This document shows, one piece after another, positions 33,601-44,821 of a stretch of 64,000 nt of DNA (positions are counted from its first letter, which is position 1; every line of letters begins with the position of its first letter). A program made the translations under genes and the position numbers. Origin of the DNA: Ascochyta rabiei (lineage: Eukaryota; Ascomycota; Dothideomycetes; Pleosporales; Didymellaceae); assembly GCF_004011695.2 (NCBI RefSeq), contig NC_082409.1, positions 930,001 through 994,000 on the forward strand, in the 5' to 3' direction. Below the pieces are notes generated by a model. The model did no database searches. It saw nothing but the letters and a program-made list of their open reading frames with translations, and was not told where the DNA came from.

Positions 33601-34073
33601 GAGGTGGGCACCGGGCTCTTGCCATCGTCAGAAGTATCCTTGGCATGTCCATTTGGTTTGGCGTGTTTGACATGGCTAGAACGTCTGCGGCCGTTCTGCG
33701 GGGAGAGCGAGTGCGTGATTTCTTTGATAAAGTCAAGGGGTGCGGGCTCGTCGTCGTCGTCGCGCTCCGTCTTGATCACCTTTGCCTCGCCCGAATCGTC
33801 GTGTCGAGAAAGGACGACGGTCTCGGCCTCGGACTCGTTATCGTCGTGGTCGCCATTGTGGGCGGCGGGCAGGTTCTCTTTGGCGGCGGGCAGGTTCTCT
33901 TTGGTGGCGGGCAGGTTCTCTTGGGCGGCGGGCAGGTTCTCTTGGGCGGCGGGCAGGTTCTCTTTGGGCGCAGGCGAGGGTGGCGTGGGAGCAGGCTGGA
34001 CAGGGCCGCCGGCGTGGTTGCGCGGGCTTCGAGGGGTGTCGAGAGATGCGTTCAGGTCACCATTACTGGTCAT
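30646..34073 (-). CDS. Ankyrin-repeat protein, Hos4-like (Set3-type complex candidate)
   Basis: Two exons, 34073-33378 and 33321-30646 (56-nt intron GTAAGC..CTAAC..CAG), 1123 residues. The start is the ATG at 34073 (MTSNGDLNAS). The N-terminal 320 residues are disordered, with a five-copy 7-residue repeat (KENLPAA/QENLPAA) and many Ser/Pro sites. Ankyrin repeats lie at about 318-435 (GITPLQKAALNGWAEVVEFLIDRG, cut here into the ITPLQKAA core; DTPLIDAVENGHLEVVRLLL core) and about 475-590 (TPMTVAIGRGHIKIVSLLL). A basic/acidic linker, a long Ala/Glu/Lys/Arg coiled coil (about 830-930) and a conserved C-terminal block follow. This order resembles fungal Hos4, the ankyrin subunit of the Set3 histone-deacetylase complex. 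That assignment is inference; the ankyrin protein itself is certain. Confidence 0.85.
33861..33965 (-). repeat. Five-copy 21-bp coding repeat (KENLPAA)
   Basis: Five head-to-tail 21-base units, nearly identical, encode K/Q-E-N-L-P-A-A/T in the disordered N-terminus of the Hos4-like protein. The unit length preserves frame, so copy number may vary between strains. Confidence 0.9.
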
Positions 34074-35199
34074 CACGCATATAGGGGACAGGACACGGGA
34101 GTTCCTGCCTCATGACGGCTTGCAGAGCAAGGGACGACAGGCGTGGGCGGCAGGCACAGGCGGCGGGCGGCGGGCGGCGGGCGACGGGCGGCAACAAGGC
34201 GGCGCTTAACGTCCTGGGACGGAGGGGCCGTCGCGTGATGGGGGTTGCGTGCCCTCAGCGACACCAAAGGGGGCGGCGGCAGGGTGGTGGTGCGGCGTGT
34301 TGTTGTGATGGAGAGGACGTGTGTGGAGGTGCTGGGGAGCGAGCAGGAGGACGGACGCTGGACCGCTGGACGATAGCAGGCGGAGGGCCACTCAGCGCCC
34401 TGCACCACGGCTGGCTTGAGCGCGGGCCCAGCGCAACCCTGCACCATGAAAGCGTCGTGCGCGCGCCCATTATTGCCTGTCCTTTGCCTGTCCTTTGCCT
34501 GTCCTTTGCCTGCCCATTGCCTGTCCTTTGCCTGCCCATTGCCTGCCCATTGCCTGCCCATTGCCTGCCCATTGCCTGCCCATTGCCTGCCCATTGCCTG
34601 CCCATTGCCTGCCCATTGCCTGCCCATTGCCTGCCCATTGCCTGCCCATTGCCTGCCAGCTCTGCGCGGTGTGCGTCCATGGCAGGGCCGCTCGTGGGCT
34701 TGCTTGGCGCATATATACACACACACGAGCGCACCTCGACCCTCGACCAGGCCTCGCCTCACAGCACCGCAGAACAGCATCCCATGGGCGACGCAGCTAC
34801 ACGGGGCGCTAGGCGGGGATCTGCGCGCCAATTAACCGCATCGGTGTCGCCTGCAGCCTGGGCTCCCTCGTCCTCCGCCCTCCGCCACGCCTCTGCTCTG
34901 CCCTCGCTGCTACACGGCGGTGCACCTGCGCTCCGTGTCCGCGAATCCCAGCTCTGCCAGTGCCGTACGCAGTCGCCTGGCCATCATCACAGACGCCGCT
35001 GAGGGCTGGCTGCATGAGGCATGAGGCTGCTCGCCGCGCACAGTGGATGGGGTTCCGCTAATGAGCCCACCCGCCTGAAACTCGGCCACCGAATCAGGAA
35101 TCAAGCAGCCCAGCCAGCCAGCCCATCATTCTTTCATCACAAACCCTCCCCTCCCCTCCCCTCCCCGCACGCTCCTCGCTGCGTCCAAACTTTGTCACC
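34074..35199. other. Divergent promoter region with minisatellite
   Basis: This lies between the Hos4-like gene and the polyprenol reductase gene, which diverge. It is GC-rich with an 11-bp minisatellite (separate entry) and CCCCTCCCCTCC runs just before 35200. Open frames on both strands across the array are by-products of the repeat. Confidence 0.6.
34473..34659. repeat. 11-bp minisatellite, about 17 copies
   Basis: Tandem units of TTGCCTGCCCA, with TTGCCTGTCCT variants in the left copies (units 1-3 and 5), run without interruption from 34473 and decay in a 17th copy. Because 11 is not a multiple of three and the unit has no stop in any frame, all frames stay open. Confidence 0.95.
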
Positions 35200-36143
35200 A
35201 TGGCCTCGTCGGCGGTGAAGACGCTGCTCGACCTGTTCGACCTGCGCGACCCTCTGCCCACCCCACCATGCCTCCTGCGCGCCTTCTACCTCGCTGCTTC
35301 TCTCCTTGTACTGCGACACCAGCCAGCTTGATCACCTGCACTACACTGACCTGCTCTGCTTATTAGATTGCTGTCATACAGGCCGTTCCTGCCCTGCGCA
35401 GCCGCTTCCTGGCCTATGGCTCCCGTGCGACGTCACCGTCCGGTCAGCCATCAGCAGCACCGACCCAGGCCCCCCTCCTCAGCCAGCTCCTCGACTGCGC
35501 TGCAGCCATTCAGGTCCCGCACAACTACTTCACCCATTTCTACCTCCTCTCAGTGGCATGCTCCCTCTTCTGGGCATGGCGCCTGCAGCTGTGGTCTGCC
35601 AACCCCCAGCTGCAGATCGTCTGGGCGCTCATGCTTCTGCAAGGTGTCCGCCGTATGCTTGAGTCCAACGCCTACACATCAACGAGCAGGAGCACCATGT
35701 CCTTCGCCCACTGGCTGCTCGGTCTCGTCTTCTACCTAACCATCAATGTCGCCGTCTGGATAGAGCATCCTGCTGGCAGTCTCACCCATTGGGCTTCCAC
35801 TGCGCTGCTCCCTGCCATCATCACGGCGCATGTGCTCCAGCACTCGTACCACGCCTACCTGTATCGTTTGCGCGCCGAGAACAAGGGCTACCAACTCCCA
35901 CTGCACCCGCTCTTCTCCAACTTGCTGTGCCCCCACTACTCGTGCGAGACGGCCATCTACCTTCTGCTCTCTTTTCTAGCGGCTCCTGAGGGCAGGGTGA
36001 TCAACTGGACGCTGTTCTGCGCCACCATATTCGTAGCTGTCAATCTGGGCGTCACAGCGATAGGCACCAAGGAGTGGTATATCGAGAAGTTCGGCAGAGA
36101 CAAGGTAGGTCCGAGGAAGAGGATGGTGCCCGGCATCTGGTAG
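35200..36143 (+). CDS. DFG10: Polyprenol reductase (SRD5A3/Dfg10 family)
   Basis: Two exons, 35200-35307 and 35382-36143 (74-nt intron GTACTG..CTGAC..ACAG), 289 residues. It is a multi-pass membrane protein. The intron falls inside the first hydrophobic segment. The steroid 5-alpha-reductase C-terminal domain has QVPHNYFTHFYLLS, then LLQGVRRMLES, HAVLQHSYHAYL-like TAHVLQHSYHAYLYRLR, and PHYSCETAIYLLLSF. It ends with KFGRDKVGPRKRMVPGIW, the usual NADPH-binding end of the family. It reduces polyprenol to dolichol in the ER for N-glycan assembly, in the same glycosylation pathway served by the GH47 mannosidase in this window. Confidence 0.93.
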
Positions 36144-36599
36144 GATGATGCAACACGGGAAACGTGGTATTTCGATGCAAATTTAGCATATCCAACGCAA
36201 TTCGATCCATCGCTTAGATTCCTTCCTATTTCGTCCAGCTCGACTGCTGCCTATCTACTAATAACCCAGATGAAGCGGCTACTGTCCTCCGTCCAAGTGC
36301 TGCTGCTGCTGCAACTGCAATAGCTCCAACTCGACATGCAAGCCATTCTTCCCTCATCACCAGGATCCCATACCCGAACCGGCCAATTGCCAGTCTCCCA
36401 TGGATAGTGGGGCAGCTAGCGGGGCATCTTACAGCGAAGGGCTGGAGAGCGGGACCTTTAAATGCGTGTGCTCCATCCACTCTCGCGTCATCAGTAAATG
36501 CTTTGAGGAGCTGTTAACAATCAAACTCCCCGTCTTGCCATACTCCAGAAGCTCTCGATATCCGATTCTCTACTGCACAAAACGCAATTCCATCGCAAC
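36144..36599. other. Gene-free stretch
   Basis: 3' flank of the reductase gene and promoter of the aldo/keto reductase gene. No other feature is seen. Confidence 0.45.
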
Positions 36600-37774
36600 A
36601 TGTCTGCCGAAGCTCCAAAAGATCTCCCCGAAATGGAGTACCGCTTTGTTGGCAAGAGCGGTCTCCAGATCTCTGCCATATCTCTCGGAGGCTGGCTCAC
36701 CTGTTTGTTGCTCTTCGCTCCCACCCATTCACGAGGCTAATCTTGTCCAAGACGGAGGGCATGTTGGTGATGAAAATACCTTTGCTTGCCTCAAGGCCGC
36801 CTTCGACGCCGGCATCAACTTCTTCGACGCTGCCGAAGGCTATGCTGGCGGCGAGTCTGAGCGTGTAATGGGTCGAGCAATCAAGCACTTTGGCTGGAAC
36901 AGGAACGACATAGTTGTTTCCACAAAGGTGTGTCTGTGTGTTCGTACTCCAGGTGACATGAATACCGATGGCCTATCAGATCTACTGGGGCACGCACAAC
37001 TCCACGCTCCCTTCCCCCCGCAACAAGATCAACAACCTCGGCCTCAGCCGCAAACACCTCATCGAAGGCACGGAAGCCGCTCTCGCCCGCCTGCAGCTCT
37101 CCTATGTAGACATCATCTACGCGCACCGTCCTGACCGGCAGACGCCCATCGAGGAAACCGTCCGCGCATTCAACTTCCTCATCAACACCGGCAAAGCGCT
37201 GTACTGGGGCACCAGCGAGTGGCTGCCCAGCGAAATCGAAGAAGCCTGGGCCGTGGCCGACAAACTCCACCTCATCGGCCCCATTGTCGAGCAGCCAGGC
37301 TACAGCCTCCTCCGACGCGGCAAAGTCGACGACGAGTTCAAAAACGCAAACCTCTTCGCCCGCAGAGGTCTCGGCCTCACCGTCTTCTCTCCGCTCGCCG
37401 GTGGTCTGCTGACGGGCAAGTACATGGACGGCATCCCCGCCGACAGCCGTCTCAAAACCTCCGAGGACCCGTACATCCAGTCGGTCATCAAGACCGTCGA
37501 CACCCCCGCGTGGAAGGAGCAGCAGGAGCAGATCCGCGCGCTGGTCGAGGTCGCCGAGCGCTTGGGCACCGATGTCGCTACCCTGTCTATGGCGTGGGTG
37601 CTCAGCAACAAAAATGTCTCGAGCGCCATCACGGGCGCTAGTAGGCCCGAGCAGATCTACCAGACGGTCAGGGCCGTCCATGTGTACAGGCAGCTGACGC
37701 CCGAGGTGCTGGAGAGGATCGAGGCCATCTTTGGGAATAAACCTGCAGAGGTTACTCAGAGGTTTGGGGGTTGA
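36600..37774 (+). CDS. Aldo/keto reductase, voltage-gated K+ channel beta-subunit type
   Basis: Three exons: 36600-36702, 36752-36927, 36980-37774; 357 residues. The first intron uses a GTTTGT donor with a GCTAAT branch; joining gives LGGWLTYGGHVGDENTF. The catalytic tetrad is Asp60 and Tyr65 (FFDAAEGYAGG), Lys93 (VVSTK) and His142 (IIYAHRPD). The C-terminal NADPH-binding region is present (GASRPEQIYQ). This is the AKR6-like fold; in fungi without Kv channels these act as soluble NADPH-dependent carbonyl reductases. The substrate is not predictable. The second intron is GT-rich (GTGTGTCTGTGTG). Confidence 0.93.
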
Positions 37775-38031
37775 GATCGAGAGGGAATTGGGGGGGGTGT
37801 AGCAGGAAAGCGTATCGTGGACATTTGACGTGGTAAATCGTCCTGTTCAGACGTGATTCGATTTTCAAACGTGCACTGTAGTTTGACAAAATCGGGACAT
37901 CATCAACAACTAATTCCTCTGCAATACACACTCCTTTCTGGACTCGCTGTGACTAGCAGAGCACAGCCGCAGAAGGAGAAATATTCCTGTCTCCCAAAGC
38001 CGAGAGAGCGTTGAGCATGCATGTGCCGGGT

Positions 38032-39301
38032 CTATATCAGAGCCAGCAGAGACGCACCGAAAGTCCAGAGCACCCAATCAACCCTGACCATCCCCGCCAA
38101 CAGAGCAGCGGCGCTCGAGGTTGCTGCTGTAGAACTTGCTGTGTTCGTCGCAGTCGATGAAGGCGTCGCAGAGGGTGTTCCAGACGCCGTTGTGTTCGTC
38201 GTGTTCATCTGTTCCAGCGGCACCATGACAGCGTCGAGGACGTGCGCAAGGCCGTTGTGAGTCCTAATCCACTCTTATCAGCAAGGGTAAGTGGAGTGAG
38301 GTTGAGATGGGGGGGATTTACAAGACATTTGCATCGATGACTCTGGCGTTGTTGAACCAGATGGTTCGGTTGCCGTCGCGCTCCTCGACACGCACGCGAA
38401 CAGTGAGGTTTTGTAGCGTCTTGATTTCTTGCCCGTCGGTCAGGAAGTCGCTGTATGCGGTTTCCGACAAGGCGTGATACAGCAGTACGTCCTGAAGGGC
38501 TGAGATGTTCAGGGTGATGTCCGGATTTCCTGCGGCTTGGAAAGCTGCGTTGCTAGGACACAGACAGGTGATGTTCTTTGTGCTATCGACGGACGCCCAG
38601 AGCGATGTCCGGTTCACGGCGCTATCGAGACTGGCGAGGCCGGCGCTGCGAATGGTCTTTTCGCACGTCGTAGGCAGTGTCAACAGGCCGTCGACAATGT
38701 GGAAGCGACCTCCATCCCAGGTACCCTGGTCCGCGTCTAGTGTCTCGAGACTGACGATCGATGCCAGACCTGAGCGTACGCCTGCATTCTCGGGCTGTGA
38801 GGATTGCCGACTCATGAGTTTGAAGCGGTTGGGAGATGATGCTTGGCCGGCACTTTGGATGAATACAACCTGCCCCCTTGCTCTCTCAAGCCCACCATAT
38901 TTGGCTGCCAAGCTCACACCAGTGCTTCGGTTGTTGTTTAGCGAGTCCCGAAGCATGGTCGGAGCTGTGATACCTTTGCCTCCACTGCTGGTGAAGTTGT
39001 CTCTACTCAAGTCGGACACAAGTGTGTGGTATTGCACAATTTGTAAGAGATCCGTTGGGCTAACATCGAACAAGGAGACCTGATGCTGATTGTAGTATGC
39101 TGTAAAGGCATTATTACTTGGGGCAAGAAACGTGACAGGATAGTTCGAGGTATTGCCGAAATACAAAGCTGCGAATGCTTCGTTGTTCCGGTAGAAAGTG
39201 GTGAAGTTCGACAACTCCGGGACCTTTGATAGAGCCTCGAGAAGTGTCTGCGCATACGCCCCGCCCAGTGCAGTTCCGAGAAGCAAGAGATGGCGGAGCA
39301 T
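38032..39301 (-). CDS. Secreted FAS1 (fasciclin) domain protein, probably GPI-anchored
   Basis: Two exons, 39301-38322 and 38263-38032 (58-nt intron), 403 residues from ATG 39301. It has a signal peptide (MLRHLLLLGTALGGAYAQ) and two FAS1 domains at about 19-200 (VTFLAPSNNAFTAY, YHTLVSDL, HIVDGLL) and about 215-345 (ITCLCPSNAAF, LYHALSE, NGLAHVLDAVMVPL). A Thr/Ser/Ala-rich stalk follows, and a hydrophobic C-terminus (WVLWTFGASLLALI) consistent with a GPI-attachment signal. FAS1 proteins mediate surface adhesion. The splice was chosen because it restores the THNGLAHVLD helix of the second domain. Confidence 0.93.
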
Positions 39302-39990
39302 GTTGGTCGTCAAAGGAGCGGTGTTAGCCAATCGTAAGAACAGTGACCTGCGGTGTGAAATGGAGAGGAGAGGTTCTTGAGATAGGCACTGGAACCGACC
39401 AGAAGATAACACCAGGCATTATAACTCGCGATGGCCACACAACCCCACCTGAGCTGACACCCAGCCTACAACTCTGCATCGCGAGGTGAGAAATGAGGTC
39501 AATTGTACAAGGATTGCGCAGCCAGCTTGCTGGGGAAAGCGAACGCCACCATCCTAAAAACACCATCTCGCATTGTTGGGCATGACAGCACAAGGCTGAA
39601 GATAGCAGAAGGACGAGGCTGAGGATCGAGACTACGTTTTCGATACTCCAAGGCCTACCTCAATTGGTGGAAGCAGTCGCGGGCAGAGCCACCAACACCA
39701 TCATCTTTGATGGAGACAAAGAGAACTCCACGATTGGTGTTCGAGCTGTAACATGCTTCATCTAAGACGCACAGTCAGCAATCCTCGAGATATCGGTATT
39801 GTGGGATAGTGGGAGCTCGAAGTAGGAGTCGAGGTTGGCGGAGTTGACTGAAGACCTCCGAGATCGCCAAGGCTGACGTAGCGAATCGCGTGAATGTGGG
39901 CGTGGCCTCTGTTGAACCCAAACAATCATCCACGGCTATGTGTAGCCACACAGACAGCTGACAGTCGCTCCAACCTGACGTCTCAGGAAC
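39302..39990. other. Divergent promoter region, FAS1 / Sec39
   Basis: Two genes diverge from here. No repeat, RNA gene or extra coding frame is supported. Confidence 0.5.
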
Positions 39991-42870
39991 ATGTCGGTCC
40001 TTCAGAGGTTGCAGAAGCTGTCAGAGTTGCATTGCATGCTCCTCGCCGTCCAATATGCTACCGAATCGAACATCGACGCTCTACGAGCATTGACAGCGCT
40101 GCGCGAACCCGACCTGTCACTAGGCCTGATGCTGAACATTCTCCTCACATACCTGCCAGAAGGAGCCGAGCCGAAGACATACGTTGAGTACCTGAACGAG
40201 CTTGTGACCAACGCGCGGCATCCTGGCGACGACCCCGCGGCCCATTTGGACATTGCTGCGGTCGAGGCACTGTCCAAACCACAGGCCAAGAAGCGAAGAA
40301 AAGAAATAGATCTCTTGCCGCTTGTGCACCCCCAGTACGATGCAGAGCTCGAGCTCGACTCCGTCACCCACTTCCTGATTCACCGCGCGCATCGCATCGA
40401 CGCCCAAACTGGCCTGCTCGATCTCGTGCCTCAGCTCATCGTGTCATTCCTCGGCCACTCCGAGTACCTCCGTACGTGGTTCATATCGACCGTTCTGCCG
40501 TTGCTGCGCGTCAGCTACGAATACTACCCACAGAGTGGTAAATTATCCTTGGACGAGTTCGCTGCATTGAGGGGAAAGCGCGCGATAGACTTTCATTTCT
40601 CGAACCTTCGCGCCTCAAGGAAGACAGGAGCAGACACACAAAATGCGGCACGAGACCTCAGAGGCATCGTCTCGCCATGGATATGCGGAGCCAACGACCG
40701 AAAGAGACGAAAGATCTCGAGCGGCAACCGCAGGGCATCAACAGCAGGAGAGTCCACAAAAGAGTCAGACGACTGGGACTGCTTGTTCCAGTGGCTCTTG
40801 CGCACTTCAAAGGACGACCTGCCTCTGGTCACTGCAGCTATTACTGAGTGGGACGGGCCCGAGGACATGGATCTAGGTGGCTTTGAAGAAGGCCGTGATT
40901 ACGTGGATGAGGAAACACAACGTCGCTTGGAGATCAAGTACGCGCAGACAGCGCTCTCGTGCCTATACATGGTCGATGCGAGCGATGTTGGATCACTGCA
41001 AACAGCTCATACCCTGCTCACGCGGGTATGCGACCTTCTGCATTACGATCCACCACCAGACCTCAACATCGGTGTGGAGTCGCTGCCAGCATACGATCTC
41101 AGAATTCCGATCCTGCAAGACGCCACGTCCTCCCTGATCCAAGAGGATCGCCTCCTCGAATCTGACAACGACATCACGAAACCGGAGCAAGGAACCTTCC
41201 GGATAATCGAGCTTATCCTCTTCTCAGCATGTGTCTTATCGAGCTTACAGCACCCCGCTTCTCCTCGGGCAGTCGCCAAGATGTCTTTACAGGATGACTA
41301 TTCCGGGCAATCTTTGCTGCTCCAGAAAGTGCTGCACACCCTGACGAGCGGCCCAAAGAAGGACAGCGATCAATGGCGGACCATCAGATCTAAACTACTC
41401 TGGTTGTGGAACTGGGGAACGGATGCTCACGACAACGATCGTCACGGTCAAGGCATCTTCGGCATGCTTGAGAAAACGACGATCGAAACGGATATCCTGA
41501 AATCACTCATCGAGGGCAACCACTTCCCACTTGCAGTGCAAATTTACATCAAGCCAGCGTTCAGTGAAACCCCTCTTCTGCTTTCTGAAGTAGAGAAGGT
41601 TGTACTTTCGGCCGCTTTGCATCACTACGACAATGCTAGCAACGGCAACCGCAACAGAGGTGGCATGAAACGCTGCACGGAGATCGTTGCTGCATTTGCT
41701 CCTCACTTCCCTGAATCTTCACGCTTTCAACGAATACATGCATTGCTCTCAGCGACGCATGCAATGTCCTTTTACTCGTTGATGCTTCAGCACGGCGTAC
41801 CTTTTCAGCCCGTCAGCATCAGGGTCAGCTCTGATCCTCTATCGCTCATACAAAAACTACTTTCGCAGAACTTCGGCAGTTACACCAAACTGGATGATTT
41901 AATCTCGATAGGTCAGAACCTGGTTGTGTCGATGCCATCGACCATCATGGACGATACCAAAGACGCCGGCCCGCTCGATGCGATAACAGTCGAAAACAAG
42001 AAAGCGGCTGCTGAACGTCGGGTGATTGGCATGGCTATTGATGCTTCCTTAGAGGAAGGCGACTTCGAGACAGCATATTCTTACGTTGTGAACCGCCTGA
42101 CTCCATCTGCGACACAGTCACCAGCCGCTTCGACATCGTCACAGCGCTTCTCATTCGATTCCAATGCCTCCGCAAAGCAATTCGTTGATGCAGAAGATGT
42201 CGCCTGGCGTGCAGCCCTTCGTGCCGGCCGCTACAGCCCTCCACTATCTTCGTCTACAACCTGGTCCCATGCAACGGCTGCACGACCCGATATACGCCGA
42301 CTTGAGCAACGAATGGAGCTGCTGTCACAGGCTCTTCTTCTAGCCCCACCGAATCATCTCGAAGAAGTGCTCAACGTATGGCAGCAATGCGAAACCGAGA
42401 TGACCGAGTTTCTCGCGCAAGAGGGCGAGGCCGAAGAGCGCTTTAACGACGCCGCCGACCGAAAGCTACCTGGCGCTTTCGACATGGGAGCAATTCCTAC
42501 AGTACAGCCGCGTCGCGAAGTCGGACGAGGGGCCGTTGAGGAGTCTCCTATGGGTTTGTTCGATGTGGCCCGAGGCGCAGCCGCTGCTTTCTCCAAGAGC
42601 GCGTTCCCGCTACGTAGTAACACGCAGGCTTCATCGAGGCCCGAATCGCGAAATGCCGCCCGTGTCAGCATGGACCTGAGCGACTCAGATAGCATGCATG
42701 GGCACGAAGAGCGCGTCAGGACAAGGGATCTGCTCGCCAACACGGCTTCCGGCGCGCTGCAGTCGGGTCTCGGCTGGGTATTGGGTACGTTTCGAGCACT
42801 TGCGTGATACTCGTTGAATGTTTGCTAATATTGTGCAGGTGCCAAATCAACGAACGACCAGAATAGATAG
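39991..42870 (+). CDS. SEC39: Sec39-domain protein (Dsl1 tethering complex)
   Basis: Two exons, 39991-42784 and a 32-nt terminal coding exon 42839-42870 (intron GTACGT..GCTAAT..GCAG), 941 residues. The N-terminal part reads MSVLQRLQKLSELHCMLLAV with LLTYLPEGAEP and FLGHSEYLRTWFIS, typical of the alpha-solenoid Sec39/NBAS family. Helical repeats run through about 820 residues, followed by a Ser/Arg-rich tail. With Dsl1 and Tip20 it tethers COPI vesicles from the Golgi to the ER. The last exon adds AKSTNDQNR. Without splicing the frame would stop 7 codons later, so the intron is well supported but short-range. Confidence 0.9.
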
Positions 42871-43762
42871 GCTCCCACCCGTGATATACGCAATATACCC
42901 TTTGGCATGAATCGACCGCTGAACCATTGCTGTACACTCGGTCCCTGTTCATACACTTGATTAGACTCATCTACCTACACTACACCACACCTATCAACGT
43001 CACATTGCTCACCACCATTACCACCACCACCACCACCACCCTCTTCTCAGCCGCTTTAAACCCATCCATCCTTCGCTACCGCGCAACACCCCCTCCCTAC
43101 GCTCACATGTCGCAAGCGAAACAAAGGACTGCCAATCTCGCAATTCAACGTCAAGCTAACACCACCACATCATCGCTACCGAGTAGACAGAGTAAGAAAC
43201 CACGACTACGCTTTGCAGAAACCCATTTACGGAGATTTGCTAACCACCTCGGGCTTCGCTGGAGAAGCCTGGATTGGGATTCGGGCATGCTATGCAACTT
43301 TTTTGTTGGTGGCGCGAAGGATGTGAGGGAGTGCATGGAGAGGGATGGAGGGTTATGTGGGGGTTGATGGGCTCTGGCGTGTGAATGGTTGAGTTGTTGG
43401 CTATGTGTGTGGTGGTGTGGATTGAGGCGTGCGTGGTGGTTAAGGTGTATACGCGTGGTTGTGAGGACGGAGTTGCTGACGAGGTAAAAGGATTGGAAAG
43501 GTTAAGCTCGTCAGGTTGGCGGCGAGGAAGCGGGTTTCGAGACATCACAGAATAAGCAGTGAGAGTCAGGTGGATGGTTTCATCAGTCCATTCCTTGCAT
43601 CGATGCCGTGGCAATCGATGCTGTCTATCTTCCTTTGCAACCCGTCACACAGTTGTCCAGATCCCTCCACATTCGTTCCTCATCAGTCAAGATGTGCACA
43701 AATAGTCGTCGAGAAGCGGGTCGTCGATACAGCGGGGTGTTGTAAGGCGTCTGGCGACACGC
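42871..43762. other. Convergent 3' flanks with CAC/ACC microsatellite
   Basis: This lies between the ends of Sec39 and eS12. An (ACC)n-like run is present at about 43011-43045. One small open frame is listed separately at low confidence; otherwise nothing is visible. Confidence 0.45.
43107..43367 (+). CDS. Doubtful small basic protein
   Basis: An 86-residue frame from ATG 43107 begins MSQAKQRTANLAIQR, has a basic middle (RQSKKPRLRF) and a C-terminal half with WRSLDWD and CNFFVGG. I recognise no family. It sits between two convergent genes and may be chance. Its only support is a continuous start-to-stop frame with non-repetitive composition. Confidence 0.2.
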   Translation: MSQAKQRTANLAIQRQANTTTSSLPSRQSKKPRLRFAETHLRRFANHLGLRWRSLDWDSGMLCNFFVGGAKDVRECMERDGGLCGG

Positions 43763-44396
43763 TTATTGCTCGGTCTGGAAGTAGTTGAGGAGGATGGAGC
43801 GCTCCTGCGACTCCTCACCCCAGTCCTTGACGACAACGCAAGAGCAGTTGACGACCTTGCGGGGGTTACCCTCACGGTCGATCTGGCCTGTTGGAGTTTG
43901 TTAGTCCTTGTCCTTTGTTCCGCCGTCTCAGGGATGGTGCAACGTACAGAGACCAGCCCACTCGCCGAGCTGCTTGCCATCGGGGACCTTGATGAGAGGG
44001 ATCTTGTGCTCAGAGCAGAGCGCGACAACGAGCTTCTTGTAGGCCTCCTCCTCGCAAGCCTCGTTGAGGACGCACATGTGAGCCTGGCGGCGGTCGAGGG
44101 CCTTGGAGGCCTCGCGCAGACCGCGGGCAAGACCGTCGTGGATGAGCGAGAGCTTCAGCACGCCCTTGAGAGCCTCAAGGACGGACATCTGGCCCGAGCC
44201 GGTCGAGGCATCGGCGCTGACTTCGACCTCGGCGGCCGCGGAAACCTGGGACTTGGTATCGTCTTCTCCGTCCGACTGCTGGTGTGTTAGCCGTTACGTC
44301 CGTTCTGAGATGCATGGCGGGGCATGATCGCGCGTTGCAGGCTGCAACGTGTCGCGATTGCATGTGGCGATGCATCGGCGCGGTGAGTCGTACCAT
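43763..44396 (-). CDS. RPS12: 40S ribosomal protein eS12 (S12)
   Basis: Three coding exons: 44396-44394 (the ATG only), 44275-43948, 43887-43763; 151 residues. Intron 1 is 118 nt (GTACGA..GCTAAC..CAG) and intron 2 is 60 nt. After M-SDGEDD the L7Ae/eS12 fold runs [55 protein letters not shown] and [20 protein letters not shown], ending NYFQTEQ. It is a structural protein of the small-subunit beak. The intron 1 acceptor is CAGCAG (44281-44276): use of the first AG would insert one Gln (152 residues). Confidence 0.96.
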
Positions 44397-44821
44397 GATT
44401 GCTTTGATCTATCGGGGTTCCTCGAAGAGTGTTTGGTGTAGATAGAGGAGAAGGAAGATTCGCTTGAAAGTTCGAATCAATATTGCGCGGCTTGCCAGCG
44501 TCGTGGGAGCGGCTAGCCCCGAAGCGAATGGTCGGTGCGCTAGGGAATCTTGGCACGTCATCACACATGGCACGTCCTTGCTGCTCCCTCACACAAGACT
44601 GTGTATGAGCTTGGAGAAAACTCGGAATCCTTGTCTACAGGTGCCGCATAGTAGGCGGCATACGGTGGCTTGGATCTAGATGTATCTATTGGGGGTGGAC
44701 AATGTCCGTACACACATACTACCCTTTATATCCAACACGATGAGATGCAATAGATCGCTAATGAACAACTGCAAGACAATCGGCAAGTGACAACTGTGAG
44801 TGCCAGAGACTCAAGTCGAAA
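44397..44821. other. Promoter of eS12 and 3' flank of the kinase gene
   Basis: I see no additional gene. A TATA-poor, mixed-composition segment, as expected for a ribosomal-protein promoter. Confidence 0.45.

Noticed and set aside
34073..35002. Several long open frames on both strands across the minisatellite
   Set aside because: Created by an 11-bp unit with no stop in any frame; no domain outside the repeat.
42927..43106. Upstream extension of the small frame at 43107
   Set aside because: No better start and low-complexity Thr codons from an ACC microsatellite.
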